A stretch of 64,000 bases of DNA from Streptomyces sp. NBC_00237. Its GTDB lineage: Bacteria; Actinomycetota; Actinomycetes; Streptomycetales; Streptomycetaceae. This document shows, in pieces, positions 46,030 through 55,238 of this stretch; within the stretch, counting starts at the first letter, position 1, and each line of letters begins with the position of its first letter. The stretch is from assembly GCF_026342435.1 (NCBI RefSeq), contig NZ_JAPEMT010000001.1:733993-797992 (forward strand), read 5' to 3'. Both the position numbers and the translations under genes were made by a program. The notes under the pieces are model-generated. The model made no database searches, was not told the origin of the DNA, and saw nothing but the letters and a program-made list of their open reading frames with translations.

Positions 46030-47634
46030 ATGACCACCCTCCCCACCACCCTCGACCCCACCACCCCCGCCTACACCACCCACCGCACCGCCACCGCGGC
46101 CACAATCGCCACCCTCCAAGAGGCCCACCAGAAGGCCCTCTCCGGCGGCGGCGAAAAGTACGTCGCCCGCCACCACACCCGCGGCAAACTCCTCGCCCGG
46201 GAGCGCATCGAGCTCCTCCTCGACCCCGACACCCCCTTCCTGGAGCTGTCCCCCCTGGCAGCCTGGGGCAGCGACTATCCCGTCGGCGCCTCCATGGTCA
46301 CCGGCATCGGCGTCGTCGAGGGCGTCGAATGCCTCATCACCGCCAACGACCCCACCGTCCGGGGCGGCGCCTCCAACCCCTGGACCCTCAAGAAGGCACT
46401 CCGCGCCAACCAGATCGCGTACGAGAACCGCCTCCCCTGCATCAGCCTCGTCGAGTCGGGCGGCGCCGACCTCCCCTCCCAGAAGGAGATCTTCATCCCC
46501 GGCGGGGCGCTCTTCCGCGACATCACGCGCCTGTCCGCCGCGGGAATCCCCACCATCGCCGTCGTCTTCGGCAACTCCACCGCAGGCGGCGCGTACGTCC
46601 CGGGCATGTCCGACCACACCGTCATGATCAGCAAACAGTCCAAGGTGTTCCTCGGCGGCCCGCCCCTCGTCAAGATGGCCACCGGCGAGGAGAGCGACGA
46701 CGAGTCCCTCGGCGGCGCCGAGATGCACGCCCGCACCTCCGGTCTCGCCGACCACTACGCCGTCGACGAGCGCGACGCCCTGCGCCAGGCCCGCCGTATC
46801 GTCGCGCGCCTCAACTGGCGCAAGGCGCACCCCGACCCGGACCCCGCCCAGGTCGTCGAGCCCCGCTACGACCAGGAAGAACTCCTCGGCATCGTCCCCG
46901 ACGACCTCAAGATCCCCTTCGACCCCCGCGAAGTGATCGCCCGCATCGTCGACGCCTCCGACTTCGACGAGTTCAAGCCGCTGTACGGCACCAGCCTGGT
47001 GACCGGCTGGGCCACCCTCCACGGCTATCCGATCGGCATCCTCGCCAACGCCCAGGGAGTGCTGTTCAGCGCCGAGTCGCAGAAGGCCGCCCAGTTCATC
47101 CAGCTCGCCAACCAGCGCGACATCCCCCTGCTCTTCCTGCACAACACCACCGGCTACATGGTCGGCAAGGCGTACGAACAGGGCGGCATCATCAAGCACG
47201 GCGCGATGATGATCAACGCCGTCGCCAACTCCAGGGTCCCGCACCTCTCGGTCCTCATGGGAGCCTCGTACGGAGCCGGGCACTACGGCATGTGCGGGCG
47301 CGCCTACGACCCCCGCTTCCTCTTCGCCTGGCCCAGCGCCAAGTCCGCCGTGATGGGCCCCCAGCAGCTCGCAGGGGTGCTCTCGATCGTCGCGCGGGCC
47401 TCGGCCGCCGCCAAGGGGCAGCCGTACGACGACGAGGCGGACGCGGGACTGCGCGCCATGGTGGAGCAGCAGATCGAGTCGGAGTCCCTCCCGATGTTCC
47501 TGTCCGGGCGGCTGTACGACGACGGGGTCATCGACCCCCGCGACACCCGCACCGTCCTCGGCCTGTGCCTGTCCGCGATCCACACGGCCCCCGTCGAGGG
47601 CGTGCGCGGCGGCTTCGGCGTCTTCCGGATGTGA
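46030..47634 (+). CDS. Acyl-CoA carboxylase carboxyltransferase (beta) subunit
   Basis: A 534-residue carboxyltransferase of the crotonase-like AccD/PccB/MccB family, transferring CO2 from biotin to an acyl-CoA. Both lobes are intact: ARHHTRGKLLARERIELLLDPDTPFLEL, ESGGADLPSQKEIFIPGGALF, VFGNSTAGGAYVPGMSDHTVM (oxyanion glycines) and the second lobe NTTGYMVGKAYEQGGIIKHGAMM, VLMGASYGAGHYGMCGRAYDPRFLFAWPSAK. The GGADL...F..GG..F and GNSTAGGAYVPGMSD patterns look closer to methylcrotonyl/geranyl-CoA carboxylases than to propionyl-CoA carboxylase. The biotin subunit gene follows 11 bp downstream; AtuA-like lies upstream. Specificity cannot be fixed from sequence. Confidence 0.93.
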   Translation: MTTLPTTLDPTTPAYTTHRTATAATIATLQEAHQKALSGGGEKYVARHHTRGKLLARERIELLLDPDTPFLELSPLAAWGSDYPVGASMVTGIGVVEGVECLITANDPTVRGGASNPWTLKKALRANQIAYENRLPCISLVESGGADLPSQKEIFIPGGALFRDITRLSAAGIPTIAVVFGNSTAGGAYVPGMSDHTVMISKQSKVFLGGPPLVKMATGEESDDESLGGAEMHARTSGLADHYAVDERDALRQARRIVARLNWRKAHPDPDPAQVVEPRYDQEELLGIVPDDLKIPFDPREVIARIVDASDFDEFKPLYGTSLVTGWATLHGYPIGILANAQGVLFSAESQKAAQFIQLANQRDIPLLFLHNTTGYMVGKAYEQGGIIKHGAMMINAVANSRVPHLSVLMGASYGAGHYGMCGRAYDPRFLFAWPSAKSAVMGPQQLAGVLSIVARASAAAKGQPYDDEADAGLRAMVEQQIESESLPMFLSGRLYDDGVIDPRDTRTVLGLCLSAIHTAPVEGVRGGFGVFRM

Positions 47635-47644
47635 GGCAGCACCC

Positions 47645-49573
47645 ATGAACCCGACCCCGATGATCAGCACCCTCCTCGTCGCCAACCGGGGCGAGATCGC
47701 CTGCCGCGTCTTCCGCACCTGCGCGGAACTGGGCATCGACACCGTCGCCGTCCACTCCGACCCGGACGCCGACGCACTCCACACCCGTACGGCGGACGCG
47801 GCCGTACGTCTCCCGGGGGCAGCGCCCTCCGACACCTACCTGCGCGGCGAACTCATCGTGAAGGCCGCCCTCGCCGCCGGGGCGGACGCCGTGCACCCCG
47901 GGTACGGGTTCCTCTCCGAGAACGCCGACTTCGCCCGCGCGGTGACCGACGCCGGGCTGACCTGGATCGGGCCGCCCCCGCCCGCCATCGAGGCCATGGC
48001 GTCCAAGACCCGCGCCAAGGCCCTCATGGCGGAGGCCGGAGTCCCGCTCCTCGCTCCCGTCGACCCGGCGACCGCCACCGAGGCCGATCTGCCCCTCCTC
48101 CTCAAGGCGGCGGCAGGGGGCGGCGGACGCGGCATGCGTATCGTCCGGGAACTCACCCAGCTCGAAGCCGAGGTGAAGGCCGCCTCCGCCGAAGCGCGTT
48201 CCGCCTTCGGCGACGGCGAGGTCTTCGCCGAGCCGTACGTCGAGCGCGGACGCCACATAGAGGTGCAGGTGCTCGCCGACGCGCACGGCACCGTATGGGC
48301 GCTCGGCACCCGCGACTGCTCCCTCCAGCGCAGGCACCAGAAGGTGATCGAGGAAGCCCCCGCACCGGGGCTGGACGACACGCGGCGCGGTGCTCTGCAC
48401 GACGCCGCCACCGCCGCCGCGCGCGCTGTCGGGTACGTCGGCGCGGGCACTGTCGAGTTCCTCGTCGACAACAGCGGCAGGGCCTACTTCCTGGAGATGA
48501 ACACCCGCCTCCAGGTCGAACACCCCGTCACCGAGGCGGTCTTCGGCATCGACCTCGTCGCCCTTCAGATCCGCATCGCCGAGGGGCACGCCCTCCCGCA
48601 GACGCCCCCGGAAGCCCTGGGGCACGCCGTGGAGGCCCGCCTGTACGCCGAGGACCCCGCCAACGGCTGGCGGCCCCAGACCGGCGTCCTGCACGCCCTG
48701 GACGTCCCCACCGGGCCCGGACTGCGCCTCGACACCGGTTTCGAGAGCGGCGACACCGTCGGCGTGCACTACGACCCCATGCTCGCCAAGGTCGTCGCCC
48801 ACGCGCCCACCCGCGCCGAAGCCGTCCGCGCCCTCGCGCACGCCCTCGCCCGCACCCGCGTGCACGGACCCGTCACCAACCGGGACCTCCTGGTGCGCTC
48901 CCTGCGCCACCCCGACTTCCGCACCGGGCAGGTCGACACCGGCTTCTACGACCGTCACCTCGACGCCCTCACCACGCCGCAGCCCGGCGAAGACCTCGCC
49001 GCCGTCGCCGCCGCACTCGCGGACGCCGCCAGCCGGGGCAGCCGCTTCGGCGGGGGGTGGCGCAACGTCCCTTCGCAGCCCCAGAGCAAGACGTACAACG
49101 GCCATGAAGTCCGCTACCGGCGCGAGCGCGACGGCAGCTATCAGGTGGAGGGCGTCGACCGGGTCGTGTCCGTCACCCCCCAGGAGGTCGTCCTCGACGT
49201 CGACGGGGTGCGGCGCCGTCACCTCGTACAGGTGCACGCGAGCACCGTCTACGTCGACACCCCCACCGGCTCGCACACCCTCACCCCCGTCCCGCGCTTC
49301 CCCGACCCCACCTCCCGCACCGCCCCCGGCTCCCTCCTCGCCCCCATGCCCGGGACGGTCGTACGGGTCGCCGAAGGGCTCGTGGAAGGGGCTCACGTGG
49401 CAGCGGGACAGCCCCTGCTGTGGCTGGAGGCCATGAAGATGGAGCACCGCGTCACCGCTCCCGCCTCCGGCACGCTCACCGCACTCCACGCCGCCCCCGG
49501 CCGCCAGGTCGAGGTGGGCACCCTGCTCGCCGTCGTCACGGACACCAGTGCACAGGAGGACCAGGAAGCATGA
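47645..49573 (+). CDS. Acyl-CoA carboxylase biotin-carboxylase/BCCP (alpha) subunit
   Basis: A 642-residue two-domain protein: ATP-grasp biotin carboxylase (LVANRGEIACRVFRT, YGFLSENADFARAV, KAAAGGGGRGMRIV, HIEVQVLADAHGTVWALGTRDCSLQRRHQKVIEEAPAP, FLEMNTRLQVEHPVTE) and a C-terminal biotinyl domain with APMPGTV and biotin-lysine K598 in LEAMKMEH. This is the MccA/AtuF/PccA alpha type, carboxylating its own biotin with bicarbonate and ATP for the beta subunit. It starts at ATG with GAGG upstream, and its stop overlaps the dehydrogenase start (ATGA). The middle ~150 residues include the BT domain joining alpha and beta. Confidence 0.94.
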   Translation: MNPTPMISTLLVANRGEIACRVFRTCAELGIDTVAVHSDPDADALHTRTADAAVRLPGAAPSDTYLRGELIVKAALAAGADAVHPGYGFLSENADFARAVTDAGLTWIGPPPPAIEAMASKTRAKALMAEAGVPLLAPVDPATATEADLPLLLKAAAGGGGRGMRIVRELTQLEAEVKAASAEARSAFGDGEVFAEPYVERGRHIEVQVLADAHGTVWALGTRDCSLQRRHQKVIEEAPAPGLDDTRRGALHDAATAAARAVGYVGAGTVEFLVDNSGRAYFLEMNTRLQVEHPVTEAVFGIDLVALQIRIAEGHALPQTPPEALGHAVEARLYAEDPANGWRPQTGVLHALDVPTGPGLRLDTGFESGDTVGVHYDPMLAKVVAHAPTRAEAVRALAHALARTRVHGPVTNRDLLVRSLRHPDFRTGQVDTGFYDRHLDALTTPQPGEDLAAVAAALADAASRGSRFGGGWRNVPSQPQSKTYNGHEVRYRRERDGSYQVEGVDRVVSVTPQEVVLDVDGVRRRHLVQVHASTVYVDTPTGSHTLTPVPRFPDPTSRTAPGSLLAPMPGTVVRVAEGLVEGAHVAAGQPLLWLEAMKMEHRVTAPASGTLTALHAAPGRQVEVGTLLAVVTDTSAQEDQEA

Positions 49574-50742
49574 GCAGCACCGCGAACAGTGTGATCGAGA
49601 CCGAGGAGCAGCAGGCGCTCCGCGCCGCCGTCGCCGCCCTCGGCAAGCGCTACGGACGCGACTACCTGACGAAGGTCGTCGCGGAAGAGGGCCACCCCGA
49701 CGAGCTGTGGGCCGAGGCCGCCAAGCTCGGCTACCTCGGCGTCAGCATCCCGGAGGCGTACGGAGGGGGCGGCGGCGGCATCACCGAACTCTCCATCGTC
49801 CTGGAGGAGCTGGGGGCGGCCGGATCGCCGCTCCTCATGATGGTCGTCTCGCCCGCGATCTGCGCCACCGTCATCGCCCGCTTCGGCACCGAGGCGCAGA
49901 AGACCCAGTGGCTGCCGGGCCTCGCCGACGGCAGCCTCACCATGGCCTTCGGCATCACCGAGCCCGACGCCGGGTCCAACTCCCACCGCATCACCACCAC
50001 CGCCCGCCGCGACGGCGACACCTGGGTCCTCACCGGCCGCAAGGTGTTCGTGTCGGGCGTCGACATCGCCGACGCGACGCTCGTCGTCGGGCGGACGGAA
50101 GACGCGCGGACCGGCAGCCTCAAGCCCTGCCTCTTCATCGTTCCGCGCGAGGCCCCCGGCTTCCAGCGCTCCCGGATCGACATGGAACTCCAGGCCCCGG
50201 AGAAGCAGTTCGAGCTCGTCCTGGACGACGTACGGCTGCCCGCCGACGCCCTCGTGGGCGACGAGGACGCCGGACTCCTCCAGCTCTTCGCGGGGCTCAA
50301 CCCCGAGCGCATCATGACCGCCGCGTTCGCCGTCGGCATGGCCCGCTACGCCCTCGGCAGGGCCGTCCGGTACGCCAAGGAGCGCACGGTCTGGAAGACG
50401 CCCATCGGCGCCCACCAGGCCATCGCGCACCCCCTCGCGCAGGCGCACATAGAGATCGAGCTGGCCCGCCTCATGATGCGCAAGGCCGCCACCCTCTACG
50501 ACGCGGGCGACGACATGGGCGCGGGGGAGGCCGCCAACATGGCCAAGTACGCGGCGGCGGAAGCCTGTGTGAAGACCGTCGACCAGGCCGTCCACACCCT
50601 CGGCGGCAACGGACTCACCCGCGAGTACGGGCTCGCCTCGCTGATCGTCGCCTCCCGGGTGGCCCGGATCGCCCCCGTCAGCCGGGAGATGATCCTCAAC
50701 TTCGTCTCCCACCAGTCCCTGGGGCTCCCGAAGTCGTACTGA
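49570..50742 (+). CDS. Acyl-CoA dehydrogenase
   Basis: A 390-residue FAD enzyme of the acyl-CoA dehydrogenase family. Marks: VSIPEAYGGGGGGITELSIVLEELG in the N-terminal helical domain, the flavin-binding AFGITEPDAGSN, the beta-domain with GRKVFVSGVDIADATLVV, and the C-terminal helices RTVWKTPIGAHQAIAHPLAQA, AEACVKTVDQAVHTLGGNGLTREYG. A Glu base equivalent to position 376 of MCAD is not in the usual place; as in isovaleryl/short-branched enzymes, it may lie elsewhere. It would introduce the 2,3 double bond before the carboxylase step. The start is coupled to the carboxylase gene by ATGA. Confidence 0.93.
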   Translation: MSSTANSVIETEEQQALRAAVAALGKRYGRDYLTKVVAEEGHPDELWAEAAKLGYLGVSIPEAYGGGGGGITELSIVLEELGAAGSPLLMMVVSPAICATVIARFGTEAQKTQWLPGLADGSLTMAFGITEPDAGSNSHRITTTARRDGDTWVLTGRKVFVSGVDIADATLVVGRTEDARTGSLKPCLFIVPREAPGFQRSRIDMELQAPEKQFELVLDDVRLPADALVGDEDAGLLQLFAGLNPERIMTAAFAVGMARYALGRAVRYAKERTVWKTPIGAHQAIAHPLAQAHIEIELARLMMRKAATLYDAGDDMGAGEAANMAKYAAAEACVKTVDQAVHTLGGNGLTREYGLASLIVASRVARIAPVSREMILNFVSHQSLGLPKSY

Positions 50743-50758
50743 ACCGCACCGGGCGCAC

Positions 50759-50822
50759 GGAGACCCCGGACGGCCCCGGACGGGCCTCGGACGGACCCGG
50801 ACGGACCTCAGCCGGGGTCTCC
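50759..50822 (+). promoter_or_regulatory. Hairpin inside the catabolic gene set
   Basis: Perfect 11-bp arms (GGAGACCCCGG ... CCGGGGTCTCC) enclose 42 nt holding several GGACGG repeats, between the dehydrogenase stop and the CoA ligase start. It could act as an attenuator or RNA processing site, or mark a boundary between two transcription units. Confidence 0.5.
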
Positions 50823-50927
50823 CCAAGTCGTGCCGGCAGCACGCATCCTGTCCGTCCACACTCCGTGCACGACCGTCGCACCGGTCGCGCACACCGTCGC
50901 ACCATCGTGTCGAAGGGGACCGTCAGC

Positions 50928-52505
50928 ATGGTGTTCCACAGTGAGTACGCCGATGTGCCGGACGTCGAACTGCCGCTGCACGAGGCGGTACTCGGACACG
51001 CCGCACAGTACGGAGACACCCCCGCGCTCATCGACGGGACGAACGGCACCACCCTGACGTACGCCCAGCTCGACGCCTACCACCGCAGGATCGCCGCAGC
51101 ACTGGCCGCATCGGGCCTCCGCAAGGGTGACGTGCTCGCCTTGCACAGTCCCAACACCGTCGCCTACCCAATGGTGTTCTTCGCCGCCACCAGGGCAGGC
51201 GCCTCGGTCACCACCGTGCATCCACTGGCCACCGCGGAGGAGTTCGCCAAACAGCTCCGCGACTCCTCGGCGCGCTGGATCGTCACCGTGTCGCCTCTCC
51301 TGGAGACGGCCCAGCGGGCCGCCGAACTCGCCGGCGGCATCGCGGAGATCCTCGTCTGCGACAGTGCTCCCGGCCACCGCTCCGTACTGGACCTGCTCGC
51401 CAGTACCGACCCCGAGCCGCAGATCGGCATCGACCCCCGCGAGGACGTCGCCGCACTGCCCTACTCCTCGGGCACCACCGGCGTCCCCAAGGGCGTCATG
51501 CTCACCCACCATTCCATCGCCACGAACATGGCGCAGCTCGAACCGTTCATCCCGATGAAGCCCGGCGACCGGCTTCTGGCGGTCCTGCCGTTCTTCCACA
51601 TCTACGGTCTGACCGCCCTCGTCAACGTCCCCCTCGCACACGGCGCGACGGTGGTCACCCTGCCGCGCTTCGAGCTCGAACAGTTCCTCCGGACCATCCA
51701 GGACCAGCGCATCAACGCCCTCTTCGTCGCCCCGCCGATCGTCCTCGCCCTCGCCAAGCACCCCGCCGTCGACAGCTACGACCTCTCCTCGCTGGAGTAC
51801 GTCGTCAGCGCCGCCGCCCCGCTCGACGCGAACCTCGCGAAGGCTTGTGCGGACCGTCTGGGGCTCCCGCCGGTCCTCCAGGCGTACGGGATGACCGAGC
51901 TGTCCCCGGGGACGCACGTGGTGCCCCTGAACGCCGAGAACCCGCCCCCGGGCACCGTCGGCAAGCTCCTCCCGCGCACCGAGATGCGCATCCTGTCCCT
52001 GGAGACGCCGGGGAAGGACCTCGGCGTCGGCGAGGACGGCGAGATCGCCATCCGGGGCCCGCAGCGCATGAAGGGCTACCTGGGGCGTCCCGACGCCACC
52101 GCCGAGATGATCGACGCCGACGGCTGGGTGCACACCGGAGACATCGGCCGCACCGACGCCGACGGCTGGCTCTTCGTGGTCGACCGCGTCAAGGAACTCA
52201 TCAAGTACAAGGGCTTCCAGGTCGCCCCCGCCGACCTCGAAGCGCTCCTGCTCACCCACGACGGCATCGCGGATGCCGCCGTGATCGGGGTATACGACTC
52301 GGACAACAACGAGATCCCCAAGGCGTACGTCGTACGGCAGACGCACGCCGCACACCTCACGGAGGAGGACGTGATCGCGTACGTCGCCGAACGCGTCGCC
52401 CCCTACAAGAAGGTGCGCCGCGTTGAATTCACCGACGCGGTGCCCCGTGCCGCCTCCGGCAAGATCCTGCGCCGGGAGCTCCGAGAAAGGGAACGACACC
52501 AGTGA
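50928..52505 (+). CDS. 4-coumarate/cinnamate:CoA ligase-like enzyme
   Basis: A 525-residue AMP-forming acyl-CoA synthetase (ANL superfamily). Motifs: P-loop YSSGTTGVPKG (Y179), LPFFHIYGL, the acid-binding pocket segment ending VVSAAAPLD (residues 292-300), AYGMTELSPGTH, GWVHTGDIG, and the Lys motif PRAASGKILRREL at the C-terminus. From memory it is strikingly similar to S. coelicolor SCO4383 (ScCCL), the cinnamate/4-coumarate:CoA ligase that likewise has Ala-Ala in the pocket where plant enzymes have Gly. The start ATG has AAGGGGA upstream. In this operon it would activate the entering acid; which acid is unknown. Confidence 0.93.
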   Translation: MVFHSEYADVPDVELPLHEAVLGHAAQYGDTPALIDGTNGTTLTYAQLDAYHRRIAAALAASGLRKGDVLALHSPNTVAYPMVFFAATRAGASVTTVHPLATAEEFAKQLRDSSARWIVTVSPLLETAQRAAELAGGIAEILVCDSAPGHRSVLDLLASTDPEPQIGIDPREDVAALPYSSGTTGVPKGVMLTHHSIATNMAQLEPFIPMKPGDRLLAVLPFFHIYGLTALVNVPLAHGATVVTLPRFELEQFLRTIQDQRINALFVAPPIVLALAKHPAVDSYDLSSLEYVVSAAAPLDANLAKACADRLGLPPVLQAYGMTELSPGTHVVPLNAENPPPGTVGKLLPRTEMRILSLETPGKDLGVGEDGEIAIRGPQRMKGYLGRPDATAEMIDADGWVHTGDIGRTDADGWLFVVDRVKELIKYKGFQVAPADLEALLLTHDGIADAAVIGVYDSDNNEIPKAYVVRQTHAAHLTEEDVIAYVAERVAPYKKVRRVEFTDAVPRAASGKILRRELRERERHQ

Positions 52506-53245
52506 CACGGCAGGCCCTGGCCCCCACCACGCACGACCGAGGCATCACCACCCTCACCCTGGACTCGCCCGCGAACCGCAACGCCCTCTCGGCCTCCCTC
52601 GTGGGCGAGTTGGGGATGGCCCTCGACCGCTACGGCAAGGACTCCTCGGTGCGGGCGGTGGTGCTCGCGCACAGCGGCAACACCTTCAGCGCCGGCGCCG
52701 ACCTCAAGTCGCCCGCCAGCCCCTACGCGTTCGTCGCCCTGCTGCGGCAGATCGCCGAACTGCCCAAGCCCGTCATCGCGCGCGTCGACGGGCACGCGCG
52801 CGCGGGCGGCCTCGGGCTGCTCGGCGCGTGCGACATGGCGTTCGCCTCCGACACCTCCGACTTCGCGTTCTCGGAGGTACGGATAGGGGTGGCCCCCGCC
52901 GTCATCTCGATCCCGCTGCTGCCGCGCCTCGACCCCCGGGCGGCATCCCGGTACTTCCTCACCGGGGAGGTGTTCGACGGGCCGCGCGCCCGGGAGATCG
53001 GACTGCTCACCGCCACGGCACCGGATGTGGACGACGCCGTCGCACCTGTGCTGGACGCACTGCGCAGGGCGTCGCCGCAGGGCCTCGCCGAGACGAAGCG
53101 GCTGCTCACGGCCGCCATGCGGGACGCTTTCGACCAGGACGCGGAGGACCTGGTACAACGCTCGGCAGCGCTGTTCGCGTCCGCCGAGGCGCGCGAGGGC
53201 GTCACCGCACACCTCGAACGACGGGACCCCGCGTGGCTGTTGTGA
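52502..53245 (+). CDS. Enoyl-CoA hydratase/isomerase
   Basis: A 247-residue crotonase-fold protein. The oxyanion-hole segments are visible, NTFSAGADL (residues ~60-68) and ARAGGLGLLGACDMAFAS (~100-117), with the second-Glu region VRIGVAPAVIS where the classic catalytic Glu appears replaced by Ala/Val, as in many subgroup members, so hydratase activity is not certain. It starts with GTG overlapping the ligase stop (GTGA) and its own stop overlaps the TetR start, so these three are one translational unit. In an atu-like pathway it would be the hydratase after carboxylation. Confidence 0.9.
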   Translation: MTRQALAPTTHDRGITTLTLDSPANRNALSASLVGELGMALDRYGKDSSVRAVVLAHSGNTFSAGADLKSPASPYAFVALLRQIAELPKPVIARVDGHARAGGLGLLGACDMAFASDTSDFAFSEVRIGVAPAVISIPLLPRLDPRAASRYFLTGEVFDGPRAREIGLLTATAPDVDDAVAPVLDALRRASPQGLAETKRLLTAAMRDAFDQDAEDLVQRSAALFASAEAREGVTAHLERRDPAWLL

Positions 53246-53817
53246 CCGCTCCGAAGCAGGACCGCAGCCGGGCCACCCGCAGACGCCTGCTGGAGGCCGC
53301 CGTGGCCTGTCTCGCCGAGCGTGGCTGGGCGGGCTCCACGGTGTCCGTCGTCGCCGAGAAGGCGGGCGTGTCCAGGGGGGCCGCCCAGCACCACTTCCCC
53401 ACCCGCGAGGACCTCTTCACCGCCGCCGTCGAGTACGTCGCCGAAGAACGCTCCTCCGCACTGCGCGCCCTGCCGGGACACCACATAGCGGCCGTCGTCG
53501 GCGCCATCGTCGACCTGTACACGGGGCCGCTCTTCCGGGCCGCCCTGCACCTGTGGGTGGCCGCCTCCAACGAGGAACAGCTGCGCGCCCGGGTCACCGA
53601 GCTGGAGGCCAGGGTCGGCCGCGAGAGCCACCGCACAGCGGTGGAGCTCCTGCACGCCGACGAGAGCCGCCCCGGCGTCCGGGAGATCGTGCAGGGCTTC
53701 CTCGACATGGCCCGCGGGCTCGGACTCGCCAACCTCCTCACCGACGACACCGCGCGCCGGGACAGGGTGGTGGCCCAGTGGGCGCACCTGCTGGAGGAAG
53801 CACTGCGGAAGCCGTAG
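53242..53817 (+). CDS. TetR-family regulator of the catabolic operon
   Basis: A 191-residue regulator from GTG, coupled to the hydratase. DNA-binding domain QDRSRATRRRLLEAAVACLAERGWAGSTVSVVAEKAGVSRGAAQHHFPTREDLFTAAVEYV with recognition helix RGAAQHHFPT; then a helical ligand domain. The pattern is like AtuR/PsrA-type fatty acid regulators in general layout. As the last gene of the operon it probably gives autogenous, substrate-inducible control, with an acyl-CoA as the natural ligand (inference). A strong terminator follows. Confidence 0.92.
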   Translation: MTAPKQDRSRATRRRLLEAAVACLAERGWAGSTVSVVAEKAGVSRGAAQHHFPTREDLFTAAVEYVAEERSSALRALPGHHIAAVVGAIVDLYTGPLFRAALHLWVAASNEEQLRARVTELEARVGRESHRTAVELLHADESRPGVREIVQGFLDMARGLGLANLLTDDTARRDRVVAQWAHLLEEALRKP

Positions 53818-53821
53818 GGGA

Positions 53822-53864
53822 CACGGGTAAGGGGCGGCCTCCGGGAGGCCGCCCCTTACCCGTG
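53822..53864. terminator. Strong bidirectional terminator
   Basis: Perfect 20-bp inverted repeat (CACGGGTAAGGGGCGGCCTC) with a 3-nt CGG loop, between the convergent TetR and citrate synthase-like genes. It is the longest perfect hairpin in the window. Confidence 0.93.
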
Positions 53865-53879
53865 CCGCAGGTACGGACC

Positions 53880-54980
53880 TCAGCCCGCGATGTCCTCGAA
53901 CCCGGCGACCTCCCGCGGGTTCCGCGCGCCGGGACCCACGTACCGCGCCGACGGGCGCACCAGACGGCCGGTGCGCTTCTGCTCCAGGATGTGCGCCGAC
54001 CAGCCGGCCGTGCGCGCGCACGTGAACATCGACGTGAACATGTGCGCCGGGACCTCCGCGAAGTCCAGCATGATCGCCGCCCAGAACTCCACGTTCGTCG
54101 CCAGCACCCGGTCGGGGCGGCGCTCGTGCAGCTCCTCCAGCGCGGCCTTCTCCAGGGCCTCCGCCACCTCGAAGCGCGGGGCCGCCAGCTCCTTGGCCGT
54201 ACGCCGCAGGACGCGTGCGCGCGGGTCCTCCGCGCGGTACACGCGGTGGCCGAAGCCCATCAGCCGCTCGCCCTTGTCGAGCGCCTGGCGGACGTACGCA
54301 CGGGCGTCACCGGTGCGCTCGATCTCCTCGATCATGCCGAGCACGCGGGAGGGCGCACCGCCGTGCAGCGGGCCGGACATCGCGCCCACCGCACCAGACA
54401 GGGCGGCGGCCACGTCGGCACCCGTGGAGGCGATGACGCGGGCGGTGAACGTGGAGGCGTTCATGCCGTGCTCCGCCGCCGACGTCCAGTACGCGTCGAC
54501 CGCCTTGACGTGCTTGGGGTCGGGCTCGCCGCGCCAGCGGATCATGAAACGTTCGACCACGGAGTCGGCCTTGTCGATCTCGCTCTGCGGCACCATCGGC
54601 AGCCCCTGGCCGCGCGCCGACTGGGCGACGTACGACAGGGCCATCACGGCGGCCCGCGCCAGGTTGTCGCGGGCGGTGGCCTCGTCGATGTCGAGGAGGG
54701 GTTTCAGGCCCCACACGGGTGCGAGCATCGCCAGCGCCGACTGCACGTCGACGCGGATGTCGCCGGAGTGCACCGGGATCGGGAACGGCTCGGCGGGCGG
54801 CAGTCCCGGGTTGAACGCCCCGTCGACCAGCAGACCCCACACGTTCCCGAAGGACACGTGCCCGACGAGATCCTCGATGTCGACGCCGCGGTAGCGGAGC
54901 GACCCGCCCTCCTTGTCCGGTTCGGCGATCTCCGTTTCGAACGCGACGACTCCCTCAAGTCCGGGTACGAAGTCGGACAT
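53880..54980 (-). CDS. Citrate synthase-like protein
   Basis: A 366-residue citrate synthase family member. Catalytic His-His-Asp segments are visible: EHGMNASTFTARVIASTGAD, the SGPLHGGAPSRVLGMI oxaloacetate/CoA region and MGFGHRVYRAEDPRARVLR. The length and form are the short bacterial type (type II-like dimer/2-methylcitrate synthase group). It condenses acetyl-CoA or propionyl-CoA with oxaloacetate; which of the two cannot be told here. Streptomyces carry several paralogues, and this is the secondary one beside pdxH. The ATG at 54980 begins at MSDFVPGLEGVVAFETEIAEPD. Confidence 0.92.
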   Translation of the reverse strand: MSDFVPGLEGVVAFETEIAEPDKEGGSLRYRGVDIEDLVGHVSFGNVWGLLVDGAFNPGLPPAEPFPIPVHSGDIRVDVQSALAMLAPVWGLKPLLDIDEATARDNLARAAVMALSYVAQSARGQGLPMVPQSEIDKADSVVERFMIRWRGEPDPKHVKAVDAYWTSAAEHGMNASTFTARVIASTGADVAAALSGAVGAMSGPLHGGAPSRVLGMIEEIERTGDARAYVRQALDKGERLMGFGHRVYRAEDPRARVLRRTAKELAAPRFEVAEALEKAALEELHERRPDRVLATNVEFWAAIMLDFAEVPAHMFTSMFTCARTAGWSAHILEQKRTGRLVRPSARYVGPGARNPREVAGFEDIAG

Positions 54981-55238
54981 CAGGCGGCTCCTCTATGCGT
55001 GTAGGCCATGCGGCGGGAGGCAGGAACGATACCCCTGCTGTGGGGAGGCGACAGTGGCTCCACCGGGGATTTTGGCGGGTTCCACCGATGCGGGGAAGCG
55101 TGAGAACAGGCACACTGCACGACCCACTGACGAGAGGGTTAAGGGCAGTTGGGTCCGGGAAGACTGCGCCCGCACCTCACCGCACGTGCGTGCACCCTCT
55201 GTGCGGACGCGCCGTACCCCCTGCGGCAGGATGGCCCC

